Shown here piece by piece: positions 16,891-25,445 of a stretch of DNA of 64,000 nt. A program made the translations under genes and the position numbers. How positions within the stretch are numbered: the stretch's first letter is position 1; each line of letters begins with the position of its first letter. The DNA is from CAXXHQ01 sp963665265 (GTDB lineage Bacteria > Planctomycetota > Planctomycetia > Pirellulales > Thermoguttaceae), in assembly GCA_963665265.2 (NCBI GenBank), contig OY762224.2:2976001-3040000 (forward strand), written 5' to 3'. The notes beneath the pieces are model-generated. The model had not been told where the DNA came from and made no database searches. It saw only the letters and a list, made by a program, of their open reading frames with translations.

Positions 16891-18758
16891 TATCGGCCTC
16901 CGCCGGCGCAAGCGCAGGCGCACGCGCAACCGGCGCACGCGCAGCCGCCTCCACCGCCCCCGCCGCCGGACGAGCCGTCCGATATCGCTTCCAGGATATT
17001 ACCGGTTACGCGATCGACCGAGCTGAGATCGAGGAATCCGCCGGTCGTTTTCGCCGTTTGCAAAAAGTCGGGCGAAACCGAGTCGGCCAGCGAGCCCATC
17101 GTATTCTCGGCCCAGCCGGAGAAAGACGCAGCCACGTCGGTAAAGCTTGGCGTAACGCTCGGCTCGCCGCTGGGAATTCCGAGGCCGCCCCCTGCGGGCG
17201 TCGTCATTGGGCCGATGTAACCGCCGCGAGTCCAAATTGGGCGATATCCTCCTCCGCCGTAATCGAATACCGTCGGAGAATAGTCGTCCATCAGGATCCA
17301 TTCGAGATTTCGGTCAATCGTGGCCGTGCGTTGCGGAATGTCGCCGATCGCCGCCGCCTGCTCCGCCGCTCTTTTCACGATCGAGGAGTAGTATTCCTTC
17401 GTTTGGGCCAGATCGAAGCCTGACAGTTTAGCGGCGGTCGCTTGAACGAGGCATTTCATCGGCAACGAAAAATTGACGTCCTTTACGGGCACGTTCAGAT
17501 TCGTTTGCAAGAGGAATAGAAAAGCATGCTCGTAAGCGTGGATGACGATTTTTTTGTCCATGCCCGCTTGGCGATAAAAGGCGTCGCGATCGGCGTCTTT
17601 TAGAATTTCTTTCGGAGGGGTGAATTCCGGATTAATTTCGACGACGAGCGGATCGGCGGAGACTTGACGGGCGACGCCTTTCTTAAGCAGGCCGAAGATA
17701 ATCAACGAGAGGACTTTGGAAAGGGGGAGTTCAAGCAAAACCGCCGCTTCGGGAGCGGTTAGACCGCGTTTGATTCCGCCTCCGTCGGTTTGCGCGATCG
17801 GCGGCATGTAGTGCGATTTTCGCCGTTGGAGCGACCATTCGTTGAGACCGATCAGGAGGATCGGCGCCGGCATTAACGCTAAATGCCACCCAGGATGAAA
17901 TACGAATAGCGCTCCGGCGCCGGCCATGACGAGTACATAGACCGTTACGCCTGTTCCGCCGCTAAAGCGGAAGAAGAAAACGCCGAATAGCACGGCGAAG
18001 ACCAACCCGGCGATAATGCGAGCCTCTTCCGAATGCGAAAACCACTCGACGAGCAAATCGATCGCCGATTGGCGAATGACGTTTTCGACTCCGCGTTTGG
18101 GAAACGAGAGTCCGACGACGTGAGGCTTGGTGAGACGCTCGGTCGGAAATTGCCAATAGACGTACGTTTCTTCGCCGCGTTTCGCTTTGCTTGTGAATGG
18201 CAGGCCTTGGTGCAAGACCTCGTCGGGCTGCACGCCGTCGGGGAGCCTTACGAAAATTTCGATGTTCGTGTTGCCAAGGACGTAGGCGTCGCCGAACCAT
18301 GTCGGCGTAATTCGGAACGAGGCGTAATCGTCGCGAGTCGTATCTTGATAGAGCATCTTCGGCATGACGAACTGGACTCGCAGCGTTCCGTCGCGGCCTC
18401 GTCGGATGGGCTTGTCCAGATGCACTTCAAAACCGTTGGGAACGAATTGCGACGGTCGAACGTCGGTCAATTCCTTACCGTCGAGACTTGCTTTCACTTC
18501 GCCGATGGAGTAATTTTCGTGCGGAACGCCGATATCGACGACGTCGATCGGATCCGCATTGTTTTCGTTGTGAAATTGGATGTCGTAGTCAATTAACGTA
18601 GAACCGTCGGTTTTGATCGTCGCCAGCATTTTTAACTTCGGCACGCCGAAGAGATAGTTTTGCGCGGAAGCGGGCGCGGCGCCGAGAAGAACGAGACTCG
18701 CATAGGCGAGCGACGCCATGAAGAAGAATCTTCGTTGAACATCATGAAGGCGTTTCAT
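16890..18758 (-). CDS. Membrane protein with Gly-rich Cys-Ala repeat tail (candidate radical SAM substrate)
   Basis: A 622-residue protein. A signal peptide (about 1-33, ending ASAQ) leads into an extracytoplasmic beta-rich domain (about 40-235), then two or three membrane helices (about 250-315), then a cytoplasmic winged-helix-like stretch (LTAPEAAVLLELPLSKVLSL, about 340-359) and a linker region. This order recalls DUF2207-type proteins. The last 25 residues are remarkable: eight Gly, then CACAGCACACACA and GGGR, i.e. six Cys each followed by Ala. Almost all other Cys are absent from the protein. The gene lies 6 bases after a degenerate radical SAM/SPASM gene and overlaps the methyltransferase gene. 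I infer that the tail is the target of post-translational modification by the operon enzymes. Confidence 0.8.
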   Translation of the reverse strand: MKRLHDVQRRFFFMASLAYASLVLLGAAPASAQNYLFGVPKLKMLATIKTDGSTLIDYDIQFHNENNADPIDVVDIGVPHENYSIGEVKASLDGKELTDVRPSQFVPNGFEVHLDKPIRRGRDGTLRVQFVMPKMLYQDTTRDDYASFRITPTWFGDAYVLGNTNIEIFVRLPDGVQPDEVLHQGLPFTSKAKRGEETYVYWQFPTERLTKPHVVGLSFPKRGVENVIRQSAIDLLVEWFSHSEEARIIAGLVFAVLFGVFFFRFSGGTGVTVYVLVMAGAGALFVFHPGWHLALMPAPILLIGLNEWSLQRRKSHYMPPIAQTDGGGIKRGLTAPEAAVLLELPLSKVLSLIIFGLLKKGVARQVSADPLVVEINPEFTPPKEILKDADRDAFYRQAGMDKKIVIHAYEHAFLFLLQTNLNVPVKDVNFSLPMKCLVQATAAKLSGFDLAQTKEYYSSIVKRAAEQAAAIGDIPQRTATIDRNLEWILMDDYSPTVFDYGGGGYRPIWTRGGYIGPMTTPAGGGLGIPSGEPSVTPSFTDVAASFSGWAENTMGSLADSVSPDFLQTAKTTGGFLDLSSVDRVTGNILEAISDGSSGGGGGGGGCACAGCACACACAGGGR

Positions 18759-18764
18759 CGGCGG

Positions 18765-20045
18765 TTACTCCTCGACCTTTGACGTCGCCAAGAGGAAACA
18801 ATCGGCTACGCAAAGCGCCAAGCTTGGGCAAGCGTCGCAGCGTTTCCGTAATTCCATTCGCTCGCGAAAAGACGCGTAAACTTGGCCGGCGGCGATTTTC
18901 TCCCAAGATTCTTCGAGAATGTTGCCGGCGGATACGCGCGGACCGCGCGAGACGAAAACGTCGCCTGCGGGTTCGATTCGCACGGAAAAATCGCCGCTAG
19001 TTCGGGGTCCCCGCATCGCTTGAATGGCCGTCGATTCTTCGGGCTTATATAACGTAGGCGGATGCCAGACCAAATTCATTTTGTTTCGCGCGGCGGCGTC
19101 TTCGATCATTTCGAAAATTTGCAGGATTTCGTCCGGATGAAAGACGTCGCCTTGCCCGGCCGCAACGTTTAGCGAGACGAGCGAAAAGATGCCGGCGTTC
19201 GTCACGCCGTTCGCCGTCAATTCCGTGAGCAAACCGTCAATCGACTCCATCGTGATCCTGAGGAGCGGAATGAGGGCGGTCGGGCAAACATCCAGCCGCC
19301 TTGCGGCGACCAGAGTTTGCACGGCGGCGGCGTAATCGCCGGGACCGAATAGAGCGTCGTGCTTTTCTTCGTCGGCGGAAGCGCAAATGACGTCGAGATG
19401 ATCGAGGCCGGCATGAGCAAGCGATTGAACTCGAGCGAACGGTCGTAGATCGGAGCCACGGCCGCGAACGCCGGTAATAAGTCCGATATCTTCCGCTTTT
19501 TCGACGGCTCGAATTAAATCCGCCTCGTCGGGATCGTTTCCGCAGAGAATCGTGACGTGCGGAATTTGCTCCGCCCAAAGACGTCGTAAGATCGCCTCCA
19601 TGGACGACAGTTTGCAGAGCGGGACGTCGGCGGTTAGCGGCCGCAAGAGCGGCGAAGACTCCGGAGCGAACGTCGGATCGGCAAGATTACTTAGCGAAAA
19701 CTCGACTTCGGACGCCTCCATACGCTCGATTAGCTTACGAACTTTTTGAATGTCCTCCCGCGCTTGCGTATCGTTAACGCTGCGAAACGCTTTTCGCAAC
19801 TCTTTTAGGAGCGAATCGTCGTTCAGGCCGTCGAGAACTCCTTGGGCGATGATTGCGCCGGAAGGATGGAGCCGGACGGCGCTCTTGGCGTTAGCGAATA
19901 AAATTCCTTCGCCGTTGGAGTCGATTCGTAAATGGAATCGTGAGGAGGCGCCGTTTTTGAACCGCCGATAGTGCAGCATTTCGGAATCGGACTCGCTCAG
20001 CGTTCGGCGGGCCAATCGTTTTTGGAGGAATTTCTTTATGCTCAT
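18765..20045 (-). CDS. Degenerate radical SAM/SPASM paralogue (no CX3CX2C)
   Basis: A 426-residue protein. The start is the ATG at 20045, overlapping the TAA of the preceding gene by one base; a longer frame to 20150 is an artefact. Its N-terminal region (ILFANAKSAVRLHPSGAI) aligns by eye with that of the upstream enzyme (LFIDAVDAVRLNASGMLL), so the two are paralogues. At the position where the upstream protein has its cluster motif, this one reads LTADVPLCKLSSMEA, with a single Cys, and cannot bind the SAM 4Fe-4S cluster in the normal way. The C-terminal SPASM-like part is partly kept: RCDACPSLALCVADC. It may be a scaffold or substrate-binding partner for the active enzyme, like other pseudo-enzymes in peptide-modifying pathways. 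Confidence 0.8.
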   Translation of the reverse strand: MSIKKFLQKRLARRTLSESDSEMLHYRRFKNGASSRFHLRIDSNGEGILFANAKSAVRLHPSGAIIAQGVLDGLNDDSLLKELRKAFRSVNDTQAREDIQKVRKLIERMEASEVEFSLSNLADPTFAPESSPLLRPLTADVPLCKLSSMEAILRRLWAEQIPHVTILCGNDPDEADLIRAVEKAEDIGLITGVRGRGSDLRPFARVQSLAHAGLDHLDVICASADEEKHDALFGPGDYAAAVQTLVAARRLDVCPTALIPLLRITMESIDGLLTELTANGVTNAGIFSLVSLNVAAGQGDVFHPDEILQIFEMIEDAAARNKMNLVWHPPTLYKPEESTAIQAMRGPRTSGDFSVRIEPAGDVFVSRGPRVSAGNILEESWEKIAAGQVYASFRERMELRKRCDACPSLALCVADCFLLATSKVEE

Positions 20046-21493
20046 TACTCGCGTTCCGATAGATGAGAAAAGTGCGCTAGCCGCGGCTGGCGGAAAATCT
20101 CTAACATGCAGCCGCCTCCGCATAACTGCAGGTCGGGGCATTCGAAACACCCCGGAGGCAAACCGGCCGACAGCGGATCGGTCGTACGATTGCGCAGCCG
20201 CTCAAAAACTGAGCCGTTCCAAATTGAGCGCCAATCGTCGTTCAAAATGTTTCCCGTCGTGACGTACATCGATTGGCAGGGCAGGACGTCGCCGTTCGGT
20301 TCGACGCAAATGGAATACTCGCCGGCGTTGCAACGCTTGGCGGGCAATTGAGCCGCGATCGGCGAAAACTCGCAGTAGCGGGTCGGCGAATACCACAGCC
20401 AACGCATTTTGAGGCGTTTGGCCTCGGCATCGAGCTTTGCGAGAACGTTTGGCAATTCATAGACGTCGAGCGAATCGGAATGATCGACGCCCGAGCCCGA
20501 CGCAATCATGTGATTGACGGCGAACGTGCGCACGCCAAGTTCAAAGAGAAACTTGGGGAGTCGATCGATTCGCTCGGCGTTGCGGCGAGTTAACGTTGAA
20601 TTTGTAAGAACGTGCAGTCCGACCGTCGCGGCGTTTTCTATTCCTTGGCAAGTTTCCACGAACGAGTCGGCGCCGGTCATTTCGTTATGGATTTGCGAGT
20701 CGTCCGATTCCAGCGTCACTTGCACATGCGATAGGCCGGCATTGAATAGTTTTTCGGCGAACGCGAGATCGGCCAATCGCCGCCCGTTCGTGTTCAAGCC
20801 TGTGACTAAATTCAAGCGGTTCGCTTCGGCGATGAGGTCGGGGAGGTGAGGGGAGAGGGTCGGTTCGCCGCCGGTAAAGATAACGTGCGGCACGCCGATC
20901 TCGGCCAAACGAAGTAAGATTCGTTTTTCTTGAGCGAGGTTGAGCGACGTCGCGCCGCATTGTTTTCGCGACGCTTCGTTGTAACAGTGCGAGCACGAGT
21001 TATTGCAGGCGTAGGTTAGCGCGAAGTCGGCTTTATACGGCGCCGACGGCGTAATGGAGAACGCTGGAACGCGGTCCATGTTTTTGCCGCAATCGGTCGG
21101 GCAAGCGTTCTTCAAGCCGATGAGTCGATCTAGCCAGCGCTGAAGGTTTTCGCGATGCGATTCGTTTTCGGGTGACGTGTCGCCGCATTGAATCTTATGA
21201 AAGATATTTGCCGCGCGTCGCGGAATTCCTTCCAAGGCGAGATAGGCCAGGAGCATGCCCGAGGCGTTCAATCGCACCGCGTCGACGGCGTCGATAAATA
21301 GCGTGCCGGAGCGATCGGCGTTCCATCGCAGGTGGACGATTCGGCGGCCGTTTTCGTTTTGCAAGCGATACGCTTTCATCGGCCTATGTCGAGAGATTCG
21401 CAACTTCGCTATTGCACGCCAAGCGCGGAGGTCCTCGCTTACAGCATGAAATAGGAGCGATGCGAAACGCCCGAACCGACCGGACGTCACCAT
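20045..21493 (-). CDS. Radical SAM/SPASM peptide-maturase-like enzyme
   Basis: A 482-residue enzyme of the PqqE/anSME type. Residues about 45-110 resemble a PqqD-like peptide-recognition region (AVRLNASGMLLAYLALEGI). The radical SAM cluster motif is CNNSCSHC (CX3CX2C) in LTYACNNSCSHCYNE (about 160-174), followed by the GGEP motif in IFTGGEPTLSPHL. The SPASM domain near the C-terminus has CNAGEYSICVEPNGDVLPC and CFECPDLQLCGGGC for auxiliary clusters. Enzymes with this architecture form thioether, C-C or other crosslinks on ribosomally made peptides or proteins. The start at 21493 overlaps the end of the zinc-ribbon gene by seven bases. Its probable target is the Cys-Ala tail encoded two genes downstream. 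Confidence 0.88.
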   Translation of the reverse strand: MVTSGRFGRFASLLFHAVSEDLRAWRAIAKLRISRHRPMKAYRLQNENGRRIVHLRWNADRSGTLFIDAVDAVRLNASGMLLAYLALEGIPRRAANIFHKIQCGDTSPENESHRENLQRWLDRLIGLKNACPTDCGKNMDRVPAFSITPSAPYKADFALTYACNNSCSHCYNEASRKQCGATSLNLAQEKRILLRLAEIGVPHVIFTGGEPTLSPHLPDLIAEANRLNLVTGLNTNGRRLADLAFAEKLFNAGLSHVQVTLESDDSQIHNEMTGADSFVETCQGIENAATVGLHVLTNSTLTRRNAERIDRLPKFLFELGVRTFAVNHMIASGSGVDHSDSLDVYELPNVLAKLDAEAKRLKMRWLWYSPTRYCEFSPIAAQLPAKRCNAGEYSICVEPNGDVLPCQSMYVTTGNILNDDWRSIWNGSVFERLRNRTTDPLSAGLPPGCFECPDLQLCGGGCMLEIFRQPRLAHFSHLSERE

Positions 21494-21828
21494 TTCGGCG
21501 CCTCCTCAAGTTGGTAGGACGATCCGCAATAGGGACAATTAATGAAGACGGCTCCGGCGCGGACGGCGACGGAATCCTTGTTTAATTCTCCGCCGCACGA
21601 CTTGCATTTCATTTGTTCGACGGCGACGTCGCCGCTTAGATCGATTTTCTGCACGATCGTGTGCTCGACGGGTTTCGGTTTCATCAAGGCGAGCCAGAGG
21701 AAAGCGACGGCGGCCGTTAGAAGAACGACGCCGACGACGACTCGGCCCGCGGCGCCGTGCGACCCGGCGACGAACATTACTCCCAAAAAACCCAAGGCGG
21801 CCGACAGAGGATAGGCGAATAGCTTCAT
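21487..21828 (-). CDS. Membrane-anchored zinc-ribbon protein, first gene of the Cys-tail operon
   Basis: A 113-residue protein with two closely spaced hydrophobic segments at the N-terminus (about 5-22 and 28-48) and a C-terminal zinc ribbon made of CKSCGGEL (about 74-81) and CPYCGSSYQLEEAPKW (about 98-113). Four Cys in two CxxC knuckles should bind one zinc. It starts the five-gene minus-strand operon and its stop lies within the start region of the radical SAM gene. Its role is unknown; a membrane docking or assembly factor for the modification enzymes is my guess. The C-terminal motif is so regular that I expect a conserved family. Confidence 0.8.
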   Translation of the reverse strand: MKLFAYPLSAALGFLGVMFVAGSHGAAGRVVVGVVLLTAAVAFLWLALMKPKPVEHTIVQKIDLSGDVAVEQMKCKSCGGELNKDSVAVRAGAVFINCPYCGSSYQLEEAPKW

Positions 21829-21947
21829 AACGGCAGATTGCCTTTGCGGTTTGAAATTGAATAGAGATTCTCTGATCTATATTCGTCGACGGACCGCTGA
21901 TATTATATGCGATTCCGCAGAAATATGCCCCCCCGGGAAAACATAAA

Positions 21948-21984
21948 AAAACCGCGAGGCTTCACGAGGAAACCGCGCGGTTTT
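21948..21984 (-). terminator. Rho-independent terminator downstream of galK
   Basis: On the minus strand a 9-bp stem (AAAACCGCG with CGCGGTTTT) encloses a 19-base loop and runs directly into a T-tract (TTTTTTT including the stem end). It lies about 95 bases after the galK stop and separates galK from the Cys-tail operon, which therefore needs its own promoter between 21830 and 21945. Confidence 0.8.
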
Positions 21985-22077
21985 AATTTATTCGTAGGAG
22001 GATAGGCATTCCTGCTTGTTCCGCAGGCGCTTTGCGAGCGCCGTGCATGCGGGGCGGGAGGCCGTTTCCGCCGTTTG

Positions 22078-23220
22078 TTACACTTCTTTGGCGCCGTCGG
22101 TCGCGGTGCAAACGTAAACCGCCGGCTTGTTGCCGGTTTGGGCTTCGTACCCGGCCGAGGTCTTCGCCACGAAATCGTCGGCCTGCGCGGCGTCGATCAA
22201 CGCCACGGCGCAACCGCCGAAACCGGCGCCGGTCATACGGGCGCCGTAGCAGCCTGGATGCTTCCGAGCGTTATCGACCATCGCGTTCAAGGCGTCGCTC
22301 GACACTTCGAAGTCGTCTCGTAAGCTTTCGTGGCTCTCGTTCATCAACTTGCCGAGCGAGACGGCGTCGCCTTTCTTCATCACGACGGCGGCGGCTTCGG
22401 TACGGTCGTTCTCGGTGATGACGTGCTTCGAGCGACGGCGGGTCATCTCGTCCAATTCGCCGGCCTTGGCGTTGAATTGATCGATCGTCACGTCGCGCAA
22501 CACTTTCACGCCGAAGAACTTGGCGGCCGCCTCGCATTGCGAACGACGTTCGTTATAGGCTGAATCGACCAAGCCGCGACGAGTTGAAGTGTCCAAAACG
22601 ACGATGGCCGTGCCGGCGGGGAACGGAACCGGCTCGGAAGCGAGCGTGCGGCAGTCGATCAACAGCGCGTGATCGGCCTTGCCGGCCGCCGAAATCAATT
22701 GATCCATGATACCGCAGTTGACGCCGACCCATTTGTTCTCGGCCTTTTGTCCGAGCTTGGCCATGACGGCCGCGTCCCAGGGCAAATTGCCGACCGAGGC
22801 GAACGCCCGAGCGGTGGCCAATTCCAACGATGCCGAAGAGGACAAACCGGCGCCGAGCGGAACGTCGCCGGCCAGAACGCCTTCCCAACCCGAGAGCTTG
22901 TAGCCCGCGTCTTGCAACGCCCAGGCCGTGCCCTTGATGTACTCGATCCAGCCTTCTTTGCCGTTCGTCGTTAAACCGTCGAGCGAGAACTCCTTGGTCT
23001 CTTTGTAGTCGACCGAATAGACGACGACTTTATTGTCGGAACGCGGCTTCAAGGCGATCCACGCCGCGCGGTTAATGGCCAACGGAAAGACGAACCCGTC
23101 GTTGTAGTCGGTGTGCTCGCCGATCAAGTTGACGCGGCCGGGCGCGCGAATCACCAACGGCGGCTCTTGGCCATAACGTTCGACGTACTGCTGAACAATA
23201 TCTTTTTTTGCAAGAGGCAT
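22078..23220 (-). CDS. galK: Galactokinase
   Basis: A 380-residue GHMP kinase phosphorylating alpha-D-galactose to galactose-1-phosphate (Leloir pathway, cytoplasm). The galactokinase signature GRVNLIGEHTDYNDGFVFPL is at about 27-46, the ATP-binding motif GLSSSASLELA at about 124-134, and the third GHMP motif MTGAGFGGCAVAL at about 329-341. The length is normal for the family. No galT or galE is adjacent. It stands alone between the terminator at 21948-21984 and an unknown membrane-protein gene. Confidence 0.95.
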   Translation of the reverse strand: MPLAKKDIVQQYVERYGQEPPLVIRAPGRVNLIGEHTDYNDGFVFPLAINRAAWIALKPRSDNKVVVYSVDYKETKEFSLDGLTTNGKEGWIEYIKGTAWALQDAGYKLSGWEGVLAGDVPLGAGLSSSASLELATARAFASVGNLPWDAAVMAKLGQKAENKWVGVNCGIMDQLISAAGKADHALLIDCRTLASEPVPFPAGTAIVVLDTSTRRGLVDSAYNERRSQCEAAAKFFGVKVLRDVTIDQFNAKAGELDEMTRRRSKHVITENDRTEAAAVVMKKGDAVSLGKLMNESHESLRDDFEVSSDALNAMVDNARKHPGCYGARMTGAGFGGCAVALIDAAQADDFVAKTSAGYEAQTGNKPAVYVCTATDGAKEV

Positions 23221-23459
23221 AGGGCGACGCTCAGGGTTTGAGGAAAAATGAATTTTGATTAGCTTGCGCCGGCTTCCCGCAGTCTGGGGTTTTCACCGAT
23301 GCGCGTATCCGTCAATGTAAAATGCGGGGAAAGGGAAAGCAAGCGGGGCGAGGCTCGGCCGCCCTGCGAAACCTGAATTTTGCCGGAAAAATCGGTAAAA
23401 TACGTTGGGTTTATGACGTTTTGGCGCTCTTTTTTGAGAGAGCGGGCGAGGGCGCGTTT

Positions 23460-24155
23460 CTACGTCGTCGCCAGTTCGGCGTTTTCTTGGATTTGTAAGG
23501 TTGCGGCTTTCTCAGGCAGCGCTTGAAGCAACAAAATTAATGGTGAAAAAAACGACCACAAGGCGTACGTGTTGAGGTAAGCGGCGACGACTCCAAGAGC
23601 GCTGTGAACGTTTCTGATTTTCGTTTCCGCCGGACGTCGTTTTTTTGAAAATCCAGGAACCGTCCGCCGAATACGGCGGAGCTGAGAAACGGCGTTGAAC
23701 GGAAATAGTTCAGGCCGTTCCGTTTGTCGTTTGGCCTCGGAATGCCTTTGCCAATAAGAAATTCCAATCGATATAGGACCAAAAAGAAAAGCAAACGCTA
23801 TGAGGTGTTGCCCTATTCCGAGCTGATAAACTATCCAACCGAAAGCTGCCAAAGATACCACGGCGGCAAGTTGTCGTAGCGACCAACGCCGTTCGGATAC
23901 TGTATGGATTTCCGCTTCTGAATGTAGGAGGAGAACGAGTCGCTGGAAGTAGTCCCACTCTCCTTTTGAAAGTCCGGCCAAGTGATCTTTGCAGTCGTCG
24001 TAGTGAAGCCACAATAATTTAACGATGTGCCGAACAGTCTTGTCCTTTGTTTCAATTTCAGATATCTCGTCGTCAAAGGCGAACGCCGTTATCTCTTCTC
24101 CCGCATAGCGGGTAATCGCATTTATCAACCGATTTCGACATTCGCGATCGACCAT
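23460..24155 (-). CDS. Uncharacterised membrane protein
   Basis: I do not recognise this 231-residue protein. Residues 1-95 are polar and probably cytoplasmic, with many charged residues. Two or three hydrophobic segments follow: LAAVVSLAAFGWIVYQLGIG (about 104-123), a continuing segment to about 145, and YALWSFFSPLILLLQALP near residues 200-217. A basic stretch (RRIRRTVPGFSKKRR) lies between them. The gene is 91 bases downstream of another membrane-protein gene on the same strand and may be cotranscribed. Its GC content is lower than that of galK next door, which would fit an accessory gene pair. Confidence 0.55.
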   Translation of the reverse strand: MVDRECRNRLINAITRYAGEEITAFAFDDEISEIETKDKTVRHIVKLLWLHYDDCKDHLAGLSKGEWDYFQRLVLLLHSEAEIHTVSERRWSLRQLAAVVSLAAFGWIVYQLGIGQHLIAFAFLFGPISIGISYWQRHSEAKRQTERPELFPFNAVSQLRRIRRTVPGFSKKRRPAETKIRNVHSALGVVAAYLNTYALWSFFSPLILLLQALPEKAATLQIQENAELATT

Positions 24156-24246
24156 GACGGTTCCCCTTTATCTGCAAGGCCGAATGGGCGGTAATTTCCT
24201 TCCATTTGCGACGATTAGCGTTTCCTCGTGCCTTTTGCGGCTAAGC

Positions 24247-25206
24247 TCAAACTTCTCCGCTCGCACGTTTCGCTTCTTTTTTTTCCCATTCCCTAGCGGC
24301 TTGTTTCCATTCTTCGGCGTCTTGGCATAACCGCCTCTGTTCAAAGCGATGGAGCCGGACTAAAAGCACGCCAGTCCAGACAAAAACAACGCCAAATCCC
24401 CAAACCATCGGATAAGGGAGGAAAGGTTTCGCAAAATACCAAAGCGTTAGTCCCGCTATTACGAGTCCAACACAGCCCCCCAGCTCAAGCATAGCTTCAT
24501 GCTCCCTTTTTTGGTCACGCTGCGAGATTACATATTGGGCCGGCCATGTTCGCCAAAATAATCCCCAAAAAAATAGAATTGGAATCGGAACCAGAAGCAG
24601 GCGAAATTGCCCTAAATGCCAAGCGAATCCGATTCCTAAAACGGTGGCGAGAACGGCGGCGGGAGCGAAATATTTATTATAGGAATTTCTCGTGATAACT
24701 CGATCGCCTTCTTGGATTGGTCGCTCTTCCGTCGGGTGAGCATAATGTTTGACGATTTTAAAGTTGAACTCATCCCAATCTTGCTGAACGTCTTGGTGAG
24801 CCGAAGAGCGGACACATTGAATAATCTCAAGACGCTGCTCGGCCAAGTACTGGTCGAGCGAAATCTTGATAGTTTTTGCGTCGCCTTTGAGGATAATCTT
24901 CTCGTGAGGCCGGCATTTCCATATTACGCGCTTAAGGTCGTCTAAGATCAACGTTTTTTCTTGAACGACGCCTTTCTGACGAATAAGTCCGTTTTGAATG
25001 GTCAGCGATCCGCGATAATACTTAAGTAGCGTCCACACTGATAACCCGATCAAAAACGCCCAGAAGCCGCCAATGAAGATTAAGACAGAAATCTTTCCGT
25101 CGTGAAGGGAAATGCCAACGTTGGCAGCGAACATGCCAAAGAAAATAATTAGACCAGCGATAGCTTCATTTCGGTAAGATTTTCTTGGCCGATAAGTTTC
25201 ATCCAT
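24247..25206 (-). CDS. Uncharacterised membrane protein with PH-like segment
   Basis: A 319-residue protein I cannot assign. It has two N-terminal helices (IAGLIIFFGMFAANVGISL and VLIFIGGFWAFLIGLSVWTL, about 16-65), then a beta-rich stretch of about 60 residues (GSLTIQNGLIRQKGVVQEKT onward) that resembles a bacterial PH-like domain, and two further helical pairs (about 185-225 and 255-285). The end is highly charged (EWKQAAREWEKKEAKRA). It is upstream of the 231-residue membrane protein and divergent from the polymerase gene. The PH-like reading is inference from pattern only. Confidence 0.55.
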   Translation of the reverse strand: MDETYRPRKSYRNEAIAGLIIFFGMFAANVGISLHDGKISVLIFIGGFWAFLIGLSVWTLLKYYRGSLTIQNGLIRQKGVVQEKTLILDDLKRVIWKCRPHEKIILKGDAKTIKISLDQYLAEQRLEIIQCVRSSAHQDVQQDWDEFNFKIVKHYAHPTEERPIQEGDRVITRNSYNKYFAPAAVLATVLGIGFAWHLGQFRLLLVPIPILFFWGLFWRTWPAQYVISQRDQKREHEAMLELGGCVGLVIAGLTLWYFAKPFLPYPMVWGFGVVFVWTGVLLVRLHRFEQRRLCQDAEEWKQAAREWEKKEAKRASGEV

Positions 25207-25409
25207 CTTTATGCCCGCCTTGATAAGTTTATAAATCGGCTTTGGCCGTATTCTCGCCAGCGTCGATTAGCGAGAATTAGCGTTCCCGTATAGCTGATGC
25301 GTCCATTGCGTTTACGCCTTTGGCTCGAACGTCGCTTTTGTTTGCGTCAATCTACCACGGACGCGAGTTCTTGTCATCTTCTCGAAGCGTAGGCGTAATT
25401 TTTACGGTC

Positions 25410-25438
25410 TTGACAGTGTACGCATGTATATGTATGAT
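25410..25438 (+). promoter_or_regulatory. Sigma-70 promoter of the Y-family polymerase gene
   Basis: TTGACA (25410-25415) and TATGAT (25433-25438) are separated by exactly 17 bases. Predicted transcription starts about seven bases after the -10 box, which is the A of the ATG at 25446, so the mRNA would be leaderless. No Shine-Dalgarno sequence precedes that ATG. Confidence 0.75.
25418..25429. promoter_or_regulatory. Candidate LexA box in the promoter spacer
   Basis: GTAC, four bases (GCAT), then GTAT: an imperfect match to the cyanobacterial-type LexA box (RGTACNNNDGTWCB), one mismatch in the half-sites. It is located between the -35 and -10 boxes, where a repressor would block polymerase. 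The gene it controls is of a class commonly in the SOS regulon. The planctomycete LexA motif is not known to me. Confidence 0.4.
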
Positions 25439-25445
25439 GGTCGGC

